Below are positions 4,933 through 5,214 of a stretch of 5,214 nt of DNA, one piece after another. Numbering within the stretch: the first letter of the stretch is position 1; each line of letters starts with the position of its first letter. The stretch lies in the NCBI GenBank assembly GCA_008501785.1, contig QQUD01000217.1, positions 1-5,214 of the forward strand, read 5' to 3'. A program made the position numbers and the translations under genes. The DNA comes from Chloroflexota bacterium (GTDB lineage Bacteria > Chloroflexota > Anaerolineae > Promineifilales > Promineifilaceae). A model generated the notes under the pieces. It ran no database searches. It had not been told where the DNA came from and saw only the letters and a list, made by a program, of their open reading frames with translations.

Positions 4933-5030
4933 GACACGCTTTTCTCTGGAGGCAACATGTTCAACTTGGAAAATTGTGATTCTCTTTCTCGCATCCAACG
5001 CCTCACGAGATATTCTCATAATTTCAAGTT

Positions 5031-5214
5031 TTAAAGGCTGGTGAAAAAGTGAATAATGAGGGGGACGAGAACGGCCGTTAACGCCCCATTCAACCCCATC
5101 GCTAACCCAGAAAATGCCCCCGCCTCTTCGCCCTCCTGAAATGCAATCCCCGTACCCAGACCGTGAGCCGCTAAACCTAGGGCAAATCCACGCACACTTG
5201 CATCTCGAATTCGC
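5031..5214 (-). CDS. lrgB: LrgB/CidB-family membrane protein, C-terminal 60 residues
   Basis: The minus strand reads in from the right edge to a TAA at 5033-5031. The 60 residues include VRGFALGLAAHGLGTGIAFQ (7-26), then EGEEAGAFSGLAMGLNGALTAVLVPL. This matches the conserved C-terminus of LrgB/YohK/CidB proteins, whose pattern is 'RGhAhGxxsHGhGTAxAhxxGExxGAhSSLAMGLxGhhTAhhhPhh'. These are polytopic inner-membrane proteins of about 220-240 residues, so roughly three quarters lies outside the window. Family members were first linked to control of murein hydrolases, while the plant relative PLGG1 transports glycolate and glycerate. An LrgA/CidA-type partner is usually encoded just upstream, which would be beyond the window. 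The iterated palindrome at 5070-5079 encodes Thr-Ala-Val in the last membrane segment. The gene is convergent with gnd. Confidence 0.85.
   Translation of the reverse strand, partial: RIRDASVRGFALGLAAHGLGTGIAFQEGEEAGAFSGLAMGLNGALTAVLVPLIIHFFTSL
5070..5079. repeat. Iterated palindrome copy 8 (AACGGCCGTT)
   Basis: Perfect 10-bp palindrome within the LrgB-like gene, read on the minus strand as Leu-Thr-Ala-Val-Leu. Flanking GGGG (5061-5064) and CCCC (5083-5086) sit symmetrically outside, as in copy 5. Confidence 0.85.

Noticed and set aside
4957..5034. 25-codon ORF (MFNLENCDSL...) with GGAGG 4 nt before its ATG
   Set aside because: The ribosome site is good, but the peptide has no recognisable feature, lies in a convergent spacer and overlaps the last bases of the LrgB-like gene. 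It could be a gene remnant, but evidence is too thin to call.

Overview
The window is a compact stretch of bacterial chromosome. It has Shine-Dalgarno-led genes, a lipobox lipoprotein and ordinary housekeeping metabolism, with no phage, plasmid or CRISPR signature. I favour a Chloroflexota-like (Anaerolineae-type) bacterium, from the mix of protein families and the abundance of short dispersed palindromes. That is inference from memory and not proven here.

Layout, left to right. (1) The window edge cuts a minus-strand PadR-family repressor gene (1-364). Its promoter has a near-consensus -35/-10 pair, and the -10 lies inside a 20-bp inverted repeat, which suggests autoregulation. (2) A spacer of about 357 bp holds a MITE-like element (about 450-629) with imperfect terminal inverted repeats around two opposed blocks of tandem TNNTCG hexamers. 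(3) One 638-codon ORF on the plus strand (722-2638) is an in-frame fusion of phosphopentomutase (DeoB) and deoxyribose-phosphate aldolase (DeoC), two consecutive enzymes of deoxynucleoside breakdown. Both active sites look intact. (4) A convergent spacer (2639-2775) carries three palindromes, the last a 14-bp-arm hairpin that may end transcription from both sides. (5) A minus-strand pair reads toward it: a PaaI-type hotdog thioesterase (3231-3680), then, 26 bp downstream, a small lipoprotein of unknown function (2776-3204). (6) After a divergent spacer, a short-form 6-phosphogluconate dehydrogenase is read on the plus strand (3964-4872). Its stop codon lies in an 18-bp-arm inverted repeat. (7) The right edge holds the last 60 codons of a minus-strand LrgB/CidB-family membrane protein (5031-5214).

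Metabolic theme: DeoB-DeoC turns deoxyribose-1-phosphate into glyceraldehyde-3-phosphate and acetaldehyde, and the dehydrogenase makes ribulose-5-phosphate, so two loci handle pentose phosphates. They are separate transcription units and I see no shared operator.

The two signals most worth attention are the DeoB-DeoC fusion and a highly iterated palindrome, AACGGCCGTT. The palindrome occurs seven times perfectly (up to 14 bp, GAAACGGCCGTTTC), plus once with a one-base change, inside genes and in a spacer alike. About 0.005 copies would be expected by chance. It behaves like the HIP1 octamer of cyanobacteria and imprints recurring Thr-Ala-Val or Arg-Pro-Phe tripeptides on unrelated proteins.
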